A stretch of DNA of 64,000 nucleotides from Lentibacillus sp. CBA3610. Lineage in GTDB: Bacteria; Bacillota; Bacilli; Bacillales; Amphibacillaceae. This document shows, piece after piece, positions 1 through 8,267 of the stretch. The notes under the pieces were generated by a model that worked only from the letters and a program-made list of their open reading frames with translations, ran no database searches and had not been told where the DNA came from. The stretch lies in assembly GCF_013373365.1 (NCBI RefSeq), contig NZ_CP035925.1:1178001-1242000 (forward strand), read 5' to 3'. Made by a program: the position numbers and the translations under genes. Numbering within the stretch: the stretch's first letter is position 1; each line of letters starts with the position of its first letter.

Positions 1-551
1 ACAGCATTGGCCATTAACTGAATATCATTTTGAGAATACCCTTGAGGGACGTTTACAGCGGTTGGTTCAGCGCCGCCACCATCGTTATTAGCGGTATTAT
101 TATCTGCCTGGTTATTCGTCTCATTATTACCTGCATTATTATTGTTATCAGGACTTGGCTGAGACTGTTCTGAATTATCGGCGCCTCCATAATGTGTAAA
201 GTCATTTCCCTGATTTATTTGATTTTGTACGTATTCCCGGTCATATTCGCTCGCCTCAGTCAATTTTTCCTTTGTTGCTGTGCCGGCAAGGCCATCGATC
301 TCCATTCCAAATTCATATTGAAAATTACGTAACGCCCAATACGTACCCCAACCAAAGACACCATCTATGTCGCCATTGTAAAAACCTAAATATTGTAATC
401 TTGCCTGCAGTTCAATAACATCCTCCCCAACTGCACCGTGTTGAATGACTTGGTCAGTGAATGCACTTACCGGTTTGGCGGAATCTGTCGTTTGCACTCC
501 CAGTACCAAAAAACATATAATGATGAATAGGTACATTTTTTTATTCGTCAT
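1..551 (-). CDS. sleB: Spore cortex-lytic enzyme SleB (C-terminus cut by window edge)
   Basis: SleB is a germination lytic transglycosylase that cleaves muramic-delta-lactam-containing cortex peptidoglycan between the spore membranes. The start is an ATG at 549-551 with a GGAGG-type ribosome site. The reading has a hydrophobic N-terminal signal segment (about residues 5-25), a peptidoglycan-binding repeat at about residues 40-95 (motifs QARLQYLGFY and DGVFGWGT), then a low-complexity Asn-rich linker (about residues 115-160). It runs off the left edge just as the catalytic hydrolase_2 domain begins (QGYSQNDIQLMANAV). The N-terminal architecture and the neighbour prsW match B. subtilis sleB. 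The catalytic domain and any ypeB partner lie outside the window. Confidence 0.9.
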   Translation of the reverse strand, partial: MTNKKMYLFIIICFLVLGVQTTDSAKPVSAFTDQVIQHGAVGEDVIELQARLQYLGFYNGDIDGVFGWGTYWALRNFQYEFGMEIDGLAGTATKEKLTEASEYDREYVQNQINQGNDFTHYGGADNSEQSQPSPDNNNNAGNNETNNQADNNTANNDGGGAEPTAVNVPQGYSQNDIQLMANA

Positions 552-681
552 ATGGTTTCCTCCTGCTCATGCATAGTCGTATGATGTTGCACCTATTTTT
601 TTACGAAATTGCCTTTTTATTCACCAATATGTCTATTTGATATAGTTGTCTTTTTAGTAATGCCTTATATTAAATAAACGA

Positions 682-711
682 AAAATCCTTTGCATCGATT
701 GATACAAAGGA
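682..711 (-). terminator. Rho-independent terminator after prsW
   Basis: On the minus strand, stem TCCTTTG / CAAAGGA with a 12-nt loop is followed by a run of five T. It lies immediately after the prsW stop codon and separates it from sleB. Confidence 0.7.
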
Positions 712-713
712 CT

Positions 714-1391
714 TCACGCTTCTATTTTCTTTTTTTGAGAGGGACTGTATATGACCTGTTTATTAGCAGTTTTCATTCGACGCAGGGCAACAAACCAAAG
801 ACCGATCATAAAAGGAACTAATAATATCAACCAATTACTTGTTACCGTTTGAAGAATATAATTATAAGTACCATGCAGTAAAACGGGGATTAACAGAGCC
901 AGCAAAATATTCCAGTATCTATGCCGGTGACTCATTTTAGCTTTACCGAAATGATACCCCATCATGACACCGAATAATGCATGGGAAGACACGGGGAATA
1001 ATGCTCTGGTAACAGCATATTCGATTCCATTCGTGAATAAATATAAAATATTTTCGACCGCTGCAAAGCCCAGGCTGATGGAAACGGCGTAGACAATGCC
1101 ATCGTAATGCGCATCAAAATCAGTATGGTGAAAAATGACGTACATAAAAATAAACCATTTAAAGAATTCCTCAATCAGTCCTGAAAGCAAAAATGATTGG
1201 ACAAAACTGCTATCTGTGATATTTTCAGCGGTAAACCCATATTGAATAAACATGATCGGAAACACCAGAAGAGCACCAAACAGAAATGTTTTGCCCATTA
1301 GTGCCAGCGGTTCGGTAAATCGATCCTTTAAATAAAAAAAAGCCATTAATGCGAAAGCAGGAGCAATACCCGCTGAAAAAAAAGCAAGCAT
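714..1391 (-). CDS. prsW: PrsW intramembrane glutamic-type protease
   Basis: PrsW performs site-1 cleavage of the anti-sigma factor RsiW in Bacillus and so starts SigW activation under envelope stress. This 225-residue protein is almost entirely hydrophobic with several membrane segments. It carries the family hallmarks: an EE-x-x-K motif at residues 74-78 (LIEEFFKWF), a second acidic site near residue 113 (AAVEN), and His residues in SSHALFG (about 137) and LLHGTYNY (about 173). Length and position between sleB and the ansA/ypdA block match B. subtilis. SigW and RsiW are not in the window, so the substrate is inferred from the family. Confidence 0.92.
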   Translation of the reverse strand: MLAFFSAGIAPAFALMAFFYLKDRFTEPLALMGKTFLFGALLVFPIMFIQYGFTAENITDSSFVQSFLLSGLIEEFFKWFIFMYVIFHHTDFDAHYDGIVYAVSISLGFAAVENILYLFTNGIEYAVTRALFPVSSHALFGVMMGYHFGKAKMSHRHRYWNILLALLIPVLLHGTYNYILQTVTSNWLILLVPFMIGLWFVALRRMKTANKQVIYSPSQKKKIEA

Positions 1392-1476
1392 CCTAAAGAC
1401 CTCTTCCCAACGAAGTTATCATTATCATATCATGCAGCAGCACAGATGGAAATAACAATTAGAAAAGGTGATTGCC

Positions 1477-2448
1477 TTGAAAAACATCCTCATTATTCAT
1501 ACAGGCGGAACGATATCAATGCTGGAAAACAAAAACACGGGGGAAGTAACAACAACAAATCGGCATCCATTAAAGGATTTGTCCAATCAGCTGGAATTAC
1601 CTGCTCAGATCGATGAGATTATTCCTTTCTCGGTTCCTTCTCCGCAAATTACACCGCAGCACATGCTGCAGCTGGCGAAAAAAATTAACGAACTGGCAGA
1701 CGATTATGATGGATTTGTTGTTACACACGGGACGGATACGCTTGAAGAGACGGCGTATTTTCTTGATCTGGTTGTCGAAACAAACAAGCCGGTTATCATT
1801 ACCGGCGCCATGAGGTCAACCAATGAAATAGGCTCAGATGCCCTTTACAACCTGATTAGCTCTTTGAGAACAACTGCCAGCGATCAAGCATGGAATAAAG
1901 GTGTGCTGGTTGTTATGAACGATGAAATACATACAGCAAGAAACGTAACAAAAACATCAACAAGTAATGTGGCAACGTTCCAAAGCCCGCAATATGGCCC
2001 TATTGGTATAGTTACGAAAGACTCCATTATCTTTCACCATACCATTTTATCACGCGTTACATATTCGATAAATGAGACCACTAAAAATGTCTTTTTATTA
2101 AAAGCCTATGCAGGTATGAATGGGCAAATCCTGGAAGCTATTCACGCACTTAAGCCGGATGGAATTGTGATTGAAGGGCTGGGTCAGGGCAATTTGCCAA
2201 TCGATACAGTATCATCATTACAACAAATCATAGATGAAAACATACCAGTCATATTAGTTTCCAGATGTTATCAGGGAATTGTCCAGCCAACATATGGTTA
2301 TGACGGTGGTGGCAAAGACCTTAAAGATATGGGCGTTATTTTCGCTAACGGATTAACAGGACCCAAAGCACGGCTGAAATTATTAATCACACTTGAAACC
2401 ACCACAAACCATGATGCGTTAAAAGAAACATTCGAGAAAAGCTATTAA
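1477..2448 (+). CDS. ansA: L-asparaginase, type I
   Basis: Hydrolyses L-asparagine to aspartate and ammonia in the cytoplasm. The nucleophile-loop motif TGGT is at residues 9-12, and the second catalytic motif THGTD is at about 83-87, followed by TGAMR near 117. The length of about 323 residues is normal for this family. An upstream GTG at 1468 is in frame, but the AAAGGTG ribosome site sits just in front of the TTG at 1477, giving a product that begins MKNILIIH, so I prefer the TTG. The gene is transcribed alone, divergent from prsW and convergent with bdr. No signal peptide is visible, which favours the cytosolic form. Confidence 0.93.
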   Translation: MKNILIIHTGGTISMLENKNTGEVTTTNRHPLKDLSNQLELPAQIDEIIPFSVPSPQITPQHMLQLAKKINELADDYDGFVVTHGTDTLEETAYFLDLVVETNKPVIITGAMRSTNEIGSDALYNLISSLRTTASDQAWNKGVLVVMNDEIHTARNVTKTSTSNVATFQSPQYGPIGIVTKDSIIFHHTILSRVTYSINETTKNVFLLKAYAGMNGQILEAIHALKPDGIVIEGLGQGNLPIDTVSSLQQIIDENIPVILVSRCYQGIVQPTYGYDGGGKDLKDMGVIFANGLTGPKARLKLLITLETTTNHDALKETFEKSY

Positions 2449-2491
2449 AATGATTGCAAAACAACATACCTGACTAATACTGCTATAATCA

Positions 2492-2526
2492 AAAGGGATA
2501 ACAGCAGTTTCGGCTGTTATCCCTTT
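2492..2526. terminator. Bidirectional terminator between ansA and bdr
   Basis: A near-perfect dyad (GGGATAACAGC / GCTGTTATCCC, 7-nt loop) is flanked by A-rich and T-rich sequence on both sides. It sits between the convergent ansA and ypdA-like genes and overlaps the latter's stop codon, so it probably serves both transcripts. Confidence 0.8.
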
Positions 2527-3497
2527 GATGTAATGGCTCTTGCTATGGTACCGCCATGAAAGCGTCCATTTTCAATAAAAATTTCATTGTTATTATAACC
2601 TGATGCCACAACCCCGGCCACATAAATACCGGGTACGTTCGTTTCCATTGTTTCCGGTTCGTAATAAGGACGACCGGTTTCCTCATCAATCTGAATTCCT
2701 GCCTGTTTTAAAAACTGAAGATCCGGCTTATATCCGGTCATGGCAAAGACAAAGTCATTATCGATTTCTTTTGTTTTATTTCCAGCTGTATAGATTACTT
2801 TTTCATGTGTTATCTTTTGTATTTGCGCATTAAATTCCATTTGAACAATTTCTTTGCGGACAAGTGAATCAAATTCAGGCAAAATCCAAGGTTTAATGCT
2901 TTTGGAGTAATCATCTCCACGATATAATACCATAATATTTGCCCCTGCTTTATGAAGTTCAAGTGTTGTGTCCACCGCCGAATTTTTCCCGCCGATAACG
3001 ACTATATTTTTATTGAGATAAGGATGGGCTTCCTTAAAATAATGCATGACCTTTGGCAACTCTTCACCGGGAATATTCATGTTATTTGGCTGATCATAAT
3101 AGCCGGTTGCGATAATCACATTCTCAGCTATATAGGTCAGATTGAGCCCTTTTTCATTTTTCGTCTCAATCCGGAAATTGTTGTTATCAGAAGAGACAAT
3201 GTCAATAACTCTCTCAAACGTATTGACTCGAAGGTTTTTTCGAATGGATACATCCCGATAGTAAGCCAGGGCCTGATTGCGAACTGGCTTTTGTTTTTCC
3301 GTTATAAAAGGAATTCCGCCAATTTCCAGTTTATCACTTGAACTGAAAAACGTTTGATGTGTTGGAAAATTATAGATTGTGTTGACGACATTCTCTTTTT
3401 CGATGATTAATGGATTTATACCATGTTCCTGAAGATCGATGGCACAAGCCATACCACATGGGCCGCCTCCAATAATAATTGTATCTTCTTTTTGCAT
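2517..3497 (-). CDS. bdr: YpdA-family bacillithiol disulfide reductase
   Basis: An NADPH-dependent flavoprotein proposed to reduce oxidised bacillithiol disulfide (Bdr, formerly YpdA). The FAD-binding motif GGGPCG is at residues 10-15 and contains the conserved Cys14. A second dinucleotide fold (VVIGGKNSAVD) lies near residue 165, and the C-terminal FAD motif includes AGVVASGYNNNE. I start at the ATG at 3497 because it has an AAGGAAGTG site 6-7 bases upstream. The longer in-frame start at 3545 would lie inside a terminator hairpin. The product is about 326 residues, as expected. The gene is next to gudB, as in B. subtilis. Confidence 0.9.
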   Translation of the reverse strand: MQKEDTIIIGGGPCGMACAIDLQEHGINPLIIEKENVVNTIYNFPTHQTFFSSSDKLEIGGIPFITEKQKPVRNQALAYYRDVSIRKNLRVNTFERVIDIVSSDNNNFRIETKNEKGLNLTYIAENVIIATGYYDQPNNMNIPGEELPKVMHYFKEAHPYLNKNIVVIGGKNSAVDTTLELHKAGANIMVLYRGDDYSKSIKPWILPEFDSLVRKEIVQMEFNAQIQKITHEKVIYTAGNKTKEIDNDFVFAMTGYKPDLQFLKQAGIQIDEETGRPYYEPETMETNVPGIYVAGVVASGYNNNEIFIENGRFHGGTIARAITSKG

Positions 3498-3526
3498 CGT
3501 ACGCACTTCCTTATCATATAATTCCA

Positions 3527-3567
3527 TTAAAAAACTCTTATCCAACTATACATGATAAGAGTTTTTT
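3527..3567 (-). terminator. Terminator between gudB and bdr
   Basis: Stem ACTCTTATC / GATAAGAGT with T-runs on both strands. Read on the minus strand it follows gudB and ends with TTTTTT. It also argues against the upstream alternative start of bdr. Confidence 0.7.
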
Positions 3568-3612
3568 CGTCACATAATTCGGCTTTACCTCTGTGTGCTT
3601 TATCCGACCTCT

Positions 3613-3634
3613 GACCTCTGGCATCCGGCCTCTG
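3613..3634. repeat. Short dispersed intergenic repeat, copy 1
   Basis: A 22-base block just downstream of the gudB stop codon recurs without mismatch, in opposite orientation on the plus strand, at 44559-44580 just downstream of the Y-family polymerase stop codon. It contains CAGAGGCC...GCCAGAGGTC on the minus strand and is followed by a permuted AGAGGTC-type extension. Confidence 0.7.
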
Positions 3635-3636
3635 TT

Positions 3637-4917
3637 TCACACCCAGCCACGGAATCTTGCTGCTTCCGCCATTTTTCGCACACCGGACATATAAGCCGCC
3701 AGACGCATATCAACGCGCCTTGTTTCCGCTGTGTTATAAATATTATTGAAGGCTTTTATCATATTTTCATGAAGTTTTTTATCAATTTCTTCTGCCGACC
3801 AGTAATATCCCTGGTTGTTTTGCACCCATTCAAAATATGATACAGTAACGCCGCCTGAGGATGCAAGCACATCAGGTACGAGAAGCTTGCCGCGTTCCGA
3901 AAGAATCCTGGTTCCTTCCAAAGTGGTCGGGCCATTAGCAGCTTCGACAACAATACGTGCTTTAATATTATGGGCATTCTCTTCGGTAATCTGATTTTGT
4001 ACTGCTGCAGGTACAAGAATATCGCAATCCAATTCCAGTAATTCTTTATTGGAAATGGTATCATTGAATAGTTTTGTCACCGTTCCAAAACTGTCGCGTC
4101 TGTCCAATAGAAAATCAATATCAAGTCCATCAGGGTCGTGGAGTGCCCCGTAAGCGTCTGATATACCAACTATTTTAGCACCAGCATCATACAGGAATTT
4201 AGCCAGGAAACTTCCCGCATTTCCGAAACCTTGAACTACAACCCTTGCTCCCTTGACATCAAAACCCTGTTTCTTAGCAGCTTCATTGATGCATATTGTT
4301 ACACCTTTAGCGGTTGCAGATTCTCTACCATGTGAACCACCCAGAACGATTGGTTTACCCGTAATAAAACCTGGGTTGTTGAATTCATCAATACGGCTGT
4401 ATTCATCCATCATCCATGCCATAATCTGTGAATTTGTGAATACATCCGGAGCAGGAATATCTTTATTTGGGCCTACAATCTGACTGATGGCCCGCACATA
4501 GCCCCTGCTTAGTCCTTCGAGCTCACGGAATGACATCTCACGGGGATCACAGATAATACCGCCTTTGCCGCCACCATACGGCAAATCAACAATTCCGGCT
4601 TTTAAACTCATCCAAATCGATAAAGCTTTTACTTCTTTTTCCGTTACATCAGGATGAAATCTGACACCACCTTTTGTAGGTCCAACAGCATCATTGTGCT
4701 GGGCACGGTATCCCGTGAAAATTTTAATGGAACCATCATCCATCCGGACGGGAATTCTTACGGTTATCATGCGCATAGGATCTTTTAACAGTTCGAAAAC
4801 TTCATCAGGGTAACCCAATTTCTCCAATGCATTTTTAACAACAGTCCGTGTTGAAACCAATACATCCTTACTTTCATCCATTTCTTTGGTAGAGTCTGCT
4901 GCGTTGTCGGCTACCAT
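3637..4917 (-). CDS. gudB: NAD-specific glutamate dehydrogenase
   Basis: Catalyses oxidative deamination of glutamate to 2-oxoglutarate and ammonia. This 426-residue cytoplasmic enzyme has the GTKGGVRFHP-type substrate motif (PTKGGVRFHPD, residues 80-90), Lys106 (SLKAG) and the active-site glycine-rich Lys118 (YGGGKGG). A Rossmann NAD domain follows with GFGNAGS near residue 230. A clear AGGAGG site precedes the ATG. It is placed between ypdA and the mecA-like gene as in B. subtilis, so I call it gudB, though gudB and rocG cannot be separated with certainty by sequence alone. No inactivating duplication of the kind seen in laboratory B. subtilis gudB is apparent. Confidence 0.9.
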   Translation of the reverse strand: MVADNAADSTKEMDESKDVLVSTRTVVKNALEKLGYPDEVFELLKDPMRMITVRIPVRMDDGSIKIFTGYRAQHNDAVGPTKGGVRFHPDVTEKEVKALSIWMSLKAGIVDLPYGGGKGGIICDPREMSFRELEGLSRGYVRAISQIVGPNKDIPAPDVFTNSQIMAWMMDEYSRIDEFNNPGFITGKPIVLGGSHGRESATAKGVTICINEAAKKQGFDVKGARVVVQGFGNAGSFLAKFLYDAGAKIVGISDAYGALHDPDGLDIDFLLDRRDSFGTVTKLFNDTISNKELLELDCDILVPAAVQNQITEENAHNIKARIVVEAANGPTTLEGTRILSERGKLLVPDVLASSGGVTVSYFEWVQNNQGYYWSAEEIDKKLHENMIKAFNNIYNTAETRRVDMRLAAYMSGVRKMAEAARFRGWV

Positions 4918-5076
4918 GAATTTACCTCCTAGATATTTATAAAATATTTATATTATAACTGTACTCAGAGATTAGTATACACCTTCCCAATAAATATGCA
5001 ATAAAATCAATCGATTTTCTCCCTAAAAAAACAAGAATATGAAAGCGGTGCCAACACAGCCTTCTGTGTATTCGTC

Positions 5077-5658
5077 TTAACTATGGAATATATCCATAAT
5101 TTGTCTGACAGCAGATGAAGCCATAATCACTTTTCCATATTCTTTCAATCTGTGTGATGTGATAATACTTGGAAAGGAATATTCTGACATAATCGCAATC
5201 ACATTTTCTTTATCTTTTTGAAAAAACTCTGCTTCACGAAATAACATATAGTACCGTTTATCCATATGATAAATTTGACCACCATTTATACCCAATTTAG
5301 TCAAATTGGATGCAACCTGAATAATATCTTCAAAATCATTGAAGGAGAAGATTAATTCGCTGCTTTCATCCAGTGTTACTTTCATCTCAACAAAATTCTC
5401 ATCCCAGCTGGATTCGCTTCCCTTCTGTGTCACAATGACGTGCATTCCTTGTGCCTGCATCAGATGTACCTGCACAAGCAAAACACCTTCCAGTTCAAAA
5501 CCCAGTTCGGTGCTGGCTTCATACATCATATCACTGAATAAACTCTTCACATTTGCTGCATCATACCACAAATCTTCTTTCGTAAAACCTCGATCTATCA
5601 AATCATCAAACGTCAGAAAAATCGTGAATTGGTTATTGGATACCCGCTCAATACGCAT
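5077..5658 (-). CDS. mecB: MecA-family adaptor protein (MecB/YpbH type)
   Basis: MecA-type adaptors deliver substrates to the ClpC unfoldase and stimulate its assembly. The protein is 193 residues with the N-terminal MecA signature (MRIERVSNNQFTIFLTFDDL) and a C-terminal domain ending in HRLKEYGKVI, typical of the fold. Its position between gudB and ypbE/D points to the second paralogue, MecB/YpbH, rather than MecA itself, which sits beside spxA in Bacillus. It appears monocistronic. Confidence 0.85.
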   Translation of the reverse strand: MRIERVSNNQFTIFLTFDDLIDRGFTKEDLWYDAANVKSLFSDMMYEASTELGFELEGVLLVQVHLMQAQGMHVIVTQKGSESSWDENFVEMKVTLDESSELIFSFNDFEDIIQVASNLTKLGINGGQIYHMDKRYYMLFREAEFFQKDKENVIAIMSEYSFPSIITSHRLKEYGKVIMASSAVRQIMDIFHS

Positions 5659-5830
5659 AAAGCATCCCCCTCTTTAACATAAATATTCCTGGCATAAAAC
5701 TGAATAAAAAATTCGTCAGCACTTTTCCTTTACTATACTATATGCTGTTAAAGTAATTGTTGAACATTATAAATTATTATTTGTATTTTTGTGGCGTCTA
5801 TAAGGTTTTTCAGAAACCACCTGTTAGAGA

Positions 5831-6163
5831 CTACATATTTCCAATTATCTCAAGAAGCTCCTCTCCCCACAGATAAAACATTGTGCCAAACAATAGGAGC
5901 AGAATAATAATGACTGATATGAGTCTTTTCGATGCACGGCTGATTTTTAATTTTGTACGCTTATTGTATTTACTGTGCACTTCCTTACGAGGAGGCAAGT
6001 TTAATATATCCACATTAGTTTCTGTATCTGTTTCTGTTTCTGACTTTTGTGGTCCATCCTCTTCCTGCAGTTCCTGTTCATTTGAATTCTCCACTTCATC
6101 AAGGAGTTGTCTCAATTCTGATGCTTGATCATTTGACTCCCTGGTTTTATTTTCCATCATCAC
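5831..6163 (-). CDS. YpbE-position membrane protein lacking a LysM domain
   Basis: A 110-residue protein with a highly charged N-terminal half rich in Glu, Gln and Asp (residues 1-60), a basic stretch (about 64-80) and one membrane segment (about 81-100), ending soon after. Three consecutive ATG codons open it, with GAGGT upstream. It follows ypbD by 6 bases, so they are probably co-transcribed. B. subtilis YpbE in this position has a similar cytoplasmic/TM start but continues into a long extracytoplasmic linker and LysM domain, which is absent here. The relationship is by position and topology only. Confidence 0.6.
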   Translation of the reverse strand: MMMENKTRESNDQASELRQLLDEVENSNEQELQEEDGPQKSETETDTETNVDILNLPPRKEVHSKYNKRTKLKISRASKRLISVIIILLLLFGTMFYLWGEELLEIIGNM

Positions 6164-6169
6164 TAAACC

Positions 6170-6742
6170 TCATTTCTGAAAGCGAATGATAACGCCTAAC
6201 ACAAAATCCACTGTAAAATGAGCAATAATTGTAACAAATAAATTTTCAGTAAGGACAAATATATACCCAATATAGAAACTTACAAATAAAACAGAAATTA
6301 ACAGTACGGGTTTATTCAAATAGCGAATGTGAACAAGAGCAAATAGAACACTCGCAACTATATACCCGAACACTGCCTGAATAACACCCCGAAACAGCAA
6401 TTCTTCAGCAACGGAAACCATTAATGAAATAACAAAAATTCCTTTTATGGAACGGTTTTTAAAAATTCTATCATTTATTCCGCCATCGTCATAGTATTTT
6501 TTCGGAAAAATATACATCAGGAGCAAATCAATAAGGACGATGATGAATCCCGGTACTATTCCATAAAAAATGAAGTCACTCATATCAATACTGAAGTAGT
6601 GCAGCCAATCAGTCATACTGTCAAACAACAGGAAGCTTAGCAGTATACCAATTCCCAACATTAACAACTGGGAAAAGATCAGTTGCTGCTTCAATTCGTT
6701 ATCAGTTAATTGTTTTACAATGTCACTCTGTTTCAAATTCAT
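6170..6742 (-). CDS. CPBP-family intramembrane protease (YpbD-like)
   Basis: A multi-pass membrane protein of about 190 residues with the CPBP/ABI family motifs: EELLFRG (about 137-143), ALVHIRY and HFTVDF near the C-terminus. These Glu and His residues form the active site of Rce1-like proteases. The ATG at 6742 follows a GAGG site closely, and an earlier in-frame ATG at 6751 lacks one. The 5' end overlaps the 3' end of recQ by about 20 bases, indicating translational coupling within a ypbB-recQ-ypbD operon. The substrate is unknown. Confidence 0.82.
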   Translation of the reverse strand: MNLKQSDIVKQLTDNELKQQLIFSQLLMLGIGILLSFLLFDSMTDWLHYFSIDMSDFIFYGIVPGFIIVLIDLLLMYIFPKKYYDDGGINDRIFKNRSIKGIFVISLMVSVAEELLFRGVIQAVFGYIVASVLFALVHIRYLNKPVLLISVLFVSFYIGYIFVLTENLFVTIIAHFTVDFVLGVIIRFQK

Positions 6743-8267
6743 AATCCTCATTGAGCAGTAATTTTTTTAATTTGGTCTTCCATGAAATGGCTTCCTGATC
6801 GTTTTGCGTTTGTGCCGGTTCCCAATGTTCAAATGAAAACCCGCAATTGCTGCAGCAGGCATACAGCGGTGTTTTGTAGTGTTCCTGAAAACTTTTATAA
6901 AGTGAATCGCGTAAACAATTTTCTTCATGAATCCAATTAATCATTTCATGGAGCTTTCTTCCTTTTAAAGCTGACCGTGTTTCAATAAAGCGACCAATTT
7001 TCTGAATGGACTTTTCCCATTCGCTCTTATCGTAAACCAGACAATTTTTCTTAATTATACCATGTTGCTCCATTTGATAGTGCAAAAATCGCCACTGAAC
7101 CTCATTTAGCCGTAATGCGTCGAGCAATTGGTTTAATGGCGGCAATTGCGGGCTGTTTATGTATAGCTGATATAGCTTATTAAAGATATTGTTCAGTTCT
7201 TCTTTTACCGGTAACTCATTTTCAATAATGGTGCCCTGAATCATCTCATCCCCCGGGGAATACAATAACAAACTGACACTTGATTGGCCATCACGTCCGG
7301 CTCTGCCGATTTCCTGGAGAAAAGACTCGATTTGCAAAGGAAAATGATAATGTAAAACCAGCCGGATATTCCGTTTATTAATTCCCATTCCAAACGCACT
7401 TGTACAACAGATGATATCAAGTTGGTCATTCATGAACTGCTGCTGAATCGTAATTCTGTCTAACTGGTCCATATCACCATGATAAAATGCAACACGCTGA
7501 GAAGGAAGTGTTTCAGATATGTATGCAGCAATTTCTTCTGTTTTTCGTTTGCTGGAAAAATAAATCAAAGCAGGTACGCGATTTTGTTTTAAAATATTTG
7601 TCAGTACATCCTGCTTATCCTTGTCCCCATTTACCTTTTCTACCATGAACGTTATATTTTCCCTGTCCATCGGGTGAATATGCCTTTTAATATCAGGCCT
7701 GTCCAATGCGTTAATGATATCGTTCTGCACTTCCATCGTTGCTGTCGCGCTTAATGCCAATACAGTTGGACCATTTAATTTCCTGAGAACGGTGCCAAGC
7801 CTTAAATAATCAGGTCTGAATTCGTGTCCCCACTGTGAAATGCAGTGCGCCTCATCTATAACGAATACATCAATTTTGACTTGCCTCAGCCGCTCGATCA
7901 TGTCACTTTGCTGCAGGAGTTCCGGCGAAAGATAAATTAACTTAAACTGATTCAATTGCTGGAAAACACGCGTTCTTTCATCAGGTCTCATAAAACTGTT
8001 TAACGCCACAACTTTTTTAAACCCTGTTGCTTTTAACTGTTTAACCTGATCCTCCATTAATGAAATTAACGGCGACACAACAATTGTCACGCCATCAAAC
8101 AGGGTTGCGGGCAGCTGGTAGCAGAGGGATTTCCCTGAACCGGTCGGGAGAATGCCCAACACATCGTTTCCGTTCATGATGTCGTCTATGATTTCTTCCT
8201 GTCCTGACCGAAATGAGGAAATATGAAATTGTTTCCTTAGTTGCTCCTGCACTTTATCTTTTAACAA
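6723..8267 (-). CDS. recQ: RecQ-family ATP-dependent DNA helicase
   Basis: A 3'-5' DNA helicase of the RecQ/RecS family. Walker A GSGKS lies at about residues 43-47, the DEAH box (VIDEAHCISQWGH) at about 138-150, and helicase C-terminal motifs YFSSKRKTEE and QEIGRAGRDGQ are present. A Cys-rich zinc segment (CCSNCGF) lies near the end. At about 514 residues it is shorter than classical RecQ and lacks an HRDC domain, matching Bacillus RecS. A GTG at 8276 is in frame, but GGTGATT upstream of the TTG at 8267 makes that the likelier start. It overlaps ypbB upstream. Confidence 0.9.
   Translation of the reverse strand: MLKDKVQEQLRKQFHISSFRSGQEEIIDDIMNGNDVLGILPTGSGKSLCYQLPATLFDGVTIVVSPLISLMEDQVKQLKATGFKKVVALNSFMRPDERTRVFQQLNQFKLIYLSPELLQQSDMIERLRQVKIDVFVIDEAHCISQWGHEFRPDYLRLGTVLRKLNGPTVLALSATATMEVQNDIINALDRPDIKRHIHPMDRENITFMVEKVNGDKDKQDVLTNILKQNRVPALIYFSSKRKTEEIAAYISETLPSQRVAFYHGDMDQLDRITIQQQFMNDQLDIICCTSAFGMGINKRNIRLVLHYHFPLQIESFLQEIGRAGRDGQSSVSLLLYSPGDEMIQGTIIENELPVKEELNNIFNKLYQLYINSPQLPPLNQLLDALRLNEVQWRFLHYQMEQHGIIKKNCLVYDKSEWEKSIQKIGRFIETRSALKGRKLHEMINWIHEENCLRDSLYKSFQEHYKTPLYACCSNCGFSFEHWEPAQTQNDQEAISWKTKLKKLLLNEDYEFETE

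Noticed and set aside
552-650. Sigma-G promoter upstream of sleB
   Set aside because: TGAATA and CATACGA are present but separated by about 34 bases, too far for a promoter; no better pair found.
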